Assembly: GCA_013812565.1 (NCBI GenBank)
Contig: JACCTF010000960.1
Coordinates: 1 to 8,886, forward strand
Reading direction: 5' to 3'
From: Pyrinomonadaceae bacterium
GTDB taxonomy: Bacteria > Acidobacteriota > Blastocatellia > Pyrinomonadales > Pyrinomonadaceae
Length of the DNA: 8,886 bases
Positions 7,427 to 8,886 of this stretch are shown here, in pieces (position 1 is the first letter of the stretch; each line of letters starts with the position of its first letter). Below the pieces are notes generated by a model. That model made no database searches. It saw nothing but the letters and a program-made list of their open reading frames with translations, and was not told the origin of the DNA. Position numbers and translations under genes: made by a program.

Positions 7427-7652
7427 CAATTGCCTTGTGCGGTTCTGCCGCGACTGCTGTGCGGAAAACTTGCAGCTTTCCGTCGCCGTTACTGCTCGTT
7501 AGGCTGAGCCGCTCCGGAAGCGCTTCGAGGCCTTCGAGGTATAGCCTCTCGCGGAAGACAAGCGACTTGTAGCGGAAAGGTTGAGCTTTTGCGCACAGCA
7601 TGGAGGCAAAGCGGCGACAAACAATTTTGCTTAACATGGATTGGTAATTCAC
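7410..7652 (-). CDS. Small hypothetical protein (80 codons), possibly a remnant of a longer gene
   Basis: This ORF fills the gap between two glycosyltransferase genes. It starts at GTG, six bases after the upstream TAG, with AGGA four bases before the start (7657-7660). It ends in TAA one base before an ATG (7408) in the next gene's frame. An internal ATG at codon 6 is an alternative start. Spacing and codon choice (many codons ending in C or G) look like a genuine operon member. The product is basic and Cys-containing at the N-terminus (IVCRRFASMLCAKAQPF) with a charged middle (YKSLVFRERLYLEGLEALPE); no signal peptide or membrane helix is evident. I do not recognise the family. The RYxSLVFxER-like stretch faintly recalls the N-terminal leader of some GNAT-like acetyltransferases of surface-polysaccharide loci, with the catalytic domain missing, but this is speculative. 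It could also be non-coding or a decayed gene. Confidence 0.5.
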   Translation of the reverse strand: MNYQSMLSKIVCRRFASMLCAKAQPFRYKSLVFRERLYLEGLEALPERLSLTSSNGDGKLQVFRTAVAAEPHKAIDVVRA

Positions 7653-7656
7653 TAAT

Positions 7657-7660
7657 TCCT
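7657..7660 (-). promoter_or_regulatory. Ribosome binding site candidate for the small ORF
   Basis: The minus strand reads TAGGAATTAGTG: the upstream gene's TAG is part of an AGGA Shine-Dalgarno-like site placed four bases before the GTG at 7652. It supports translation of the small ORF but is a short motif. Confidence 0.4.
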
Positions 7661-8849
7661 ACACACCTTCGCGGCGCGCGTTCCTGGTGGTCTGCGGTAG
7701 GGGGGACTCGCTTCGCGCGATAAACTGATCGTACAACCGCTGAGTATTCTCAAGCTGCGCCTGTGCTGAAAATCTTCGCTCGACAACTTGCCGCCCATGC
7801 TCGCCCATTTCACGCGCTCGTTGCGGATCGCGCAGCAGAGAGATGATACGCGCAGCCATCGTCTCATCATCTCCAGACTGAACCAGGTAACCCGTTTCTC
7901 CCTCGACGACCGCTTCGCGCGCGCCCCCGACATCAGTGACCACGACGGGCCGCGCCGCGGCCATGTATTCAAGGATTGAATTCGAGAAGCCTTCCGCCTT
8001 TGAACTCAGCACGCACACATCAGAGACGGCCAAAAGCTCCGCTACCTTCTCACACCGCCCCGTGAAGAAAACATCGTGCTCCAACCCAAGCTCTGCGGCC
8101 AGAGCGCGTAGCGACTCGGTCAGCTCTCCTTCACCAGCGAGAACAAACGCGGCATCCGGCACCGCCGCGCGCACCCGCCGGGCCGCGCGCAGGAACATCG
8201 GATGATCCTTCACTTCGTGGCGCATGTTAGCCACAATCGTCACGAAGCGACGACCATCCGGCAAATCGAATATCGTCAGCGCTTCCGCACGTCGAAACTC
8301 CGGCGGTGTCGCAACGCGCCTCATATCGAGTCCGTTATAAACCACGACTATCTTCTTTGCAGGCACGCCATCTTTAACCAACTGCTCTTTGACGGCTTCG
8401 GAGTTAGCGTGAACCACATGCGCGAAACGAAACACAGATCGCTCGATGAGATTCTGCTTCGAGGTGCGCCACCCGCCCGTCTCACCGCGAAACGCAATAC
8501 GCACGGAGACGCGTGCCAGCGCTGCTCCCGTGATCCCGAAGACGTTTGTGTAGAAGCCCTCGGTGTGAACCACATCTATCTCACGCTCACGCAGAAAAGC
8601 GGCGAAGCGGCGCAACTGGGTAATCATATTACGATCATGAAAACTCGTGAGAGGAAATTCCAGAATCTCCCCGATGCCCAAGCGCTCGGCTTCATCAAGC
8701 AGCACACCGCTTCGATCCAGACATGCAAGGTGCGGGCGATAGCGACCGCCCTCTAACAGCAAACGCGTCAGCAACACGATCTGACTTTCCGCGCCTCCCA
8801 TCTGAAAGCTGCCGATCAAAAGCAGGACATTTCGCTTCGACTTTGTCAT
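7659..8849 (-). CDS. GT4-type glycosyltransferase
   Basis: This is a complete 396-residue GT-B fold glycosyltransferase. The N-terminal acceptor domain starts NVLLLIGSFQMGGAESQI (7-24), with the GGAE loop typical of family 4 (WcaL/RfaG-like) enzymes, then IDVVHTEGFYTNVFG (91-105). VVYNGLDMRR (169-178) marks the linker to the donor domain. There, FVLAGEGEL (235-243), FFTGRCEKV (261-269) and AEGFSNSILEYMAAARPVV (285-303) form the nucleotide-sugar site; Glu286 and Glu294 make the intact E-x7-E motif. The enzyme would act in the cytoplasm or at the inner membrane face, adding one sugar to a lipid-linked intermediate. The ATG at 8849 gives the expected short lead-in before the first strand; its Shine-Dalgarno is weak (AGAAG three bases upstream). 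The last 15 or so residues are a hydrophilic tail. It is followed after six bases by a small ORF. The donor sugar is unknown. Confidence 0.95.
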   Translation of the reverse strand: MTKSKRNVLLLIGSFQMGGAESQIVLLTRLLLEGGRYRPHLACLDRSGVLLDEAERLGIGEILEFPLTSFHDRNMITQLRRFAAFLREREIDVVHTEGFYTNVFGITGAALARVSVRIAFRGETGGWRTSKQNLIERSVFRFAHVVHANSEAVKEQLVKDGVPAKKIVVVYNGLDMRRVATPPEFRRAEALTIFDLPDGRRFVTIVANMRHEVKDHPMFLRAARRVRAAVPDAAFVLAGEGELTESLRALAAELGLEHDVFFTGRCEKVAELLAVSDVCVLSSKAEGFSNSILEYMAAARPVVVTDVGGAREAVVEGETGYLVQSGDDETMAARIISLLRDPQRAREMGEHGRQVVERRFSAQAQLENTQRLYDQFIARSESPLPQTTRNARREGV

Positions 8850-8886
8850 GATCTTCTAAGGAACTGACATCCTCTTATCTGAGGGC
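8850..8886. other. Right-edge flank, no gene assigned
   Basis: Only 37 bases are present upstream of the first glycosyltransferase. On the minus strand there is an AAGAGG followed by an ATG and, four codons on, a TAG, too short to call a gene. A preceding gene could end at the TAA near 8875-8877, but this cannot be tested inside the window. Confidence 0.3.

Noticed and set aside
7652..7972. A 106-codon minus-strand frame overlapping the end of the first glycosyltransferase
   Set aside because: It is an out-of-frame reading of the GT4 donor domain; the GT4 frame carries the E-x7-E motif and runs through to its own stop.
8202..8756. A 184-codon plus-strand open frame opposite the first glycosyltransferase
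   Set aside because: It lies wholly inside a convincing GT4 gene on the other strand, has no ribosome binding site that stands out, and gives no recognisable protein.
1..8886. CRISPR arrays, tRNA or rRNA genes, insertion sequences, integrase or phage genes
   Set aside because: No regularly spaced repeats, cloverleaf-like segments, transposase motifs or terminal inverted repeats were seen; nearly all bases are accounted for by the minus-strand genes.

Overview
The window is a tightly packed, one-directional stretch of a cell-surface polysaccharide biosynthesis locus. Every gene I can support lies on the minus strand, so transcription runs from position 8886 towards position 1. The moderate-to-high GC content, mixed ATG/GTG starts, Shine-Dalgarno-like sites and short or overlapping gene junctions point to a Gram-negative-type bacterium. 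The mix of genes (three GT-B glycosyltransferases, a glutamine-dependent asparagine synthase-like amidotransferase, a heparinase II/III-like protein and a GT2 enzyme) resembles exopolysaccharide loci of Acidobacteriota and of exosortase/PEP-CTERM bacteria. That placement is an inference from gene style. No marker gene, exosortase, flippase or polymerase lies inside the window.

Layout in transcription order: a GT4-type glycosyltransferase (8849-7659); a small unrecognised 80-codon ORF (7652-7410) filling the gap to the next gene; a second GT4-type glycosyltransferase (7426-6185); a heparinase II/III family protein (6185-3663), whose ATG overlaps the preceding TGA by one base; an asnB-like amidotransferase (3649-1661); a third GT4-type glycosyltransferase starting at GTG (1603-338); an 82-base gap holding a small hairpin with a T-rich tail and a weak promoter-like pair; and the N-terminal 85 codons of a GT2 glycosyltransferase (255 to beyond position 1).

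How they may work together: the glycosyltransferases would build a repeat unit on a lipid carrier at the cytoplasmic face of the membrane. The GT2 enzyme resembles the dolichyl/polyprenyl-phosphate glycosyl transfer group. The AsnB-like enzyme could move glutamine nitrogen onto a sugar acid or peptide acceptor, and the heparinase-like protein could trim or modify a uronic-acid-containing glycan. Substrates cannot be read from the sequence.

I did not find a clearly new system. The most useful leads are the unassigned small ORF at 7410-7652, the lack of a visible signal peptide on the heparinase-like protein, and the apparent transcription-unit boundary near position 300.
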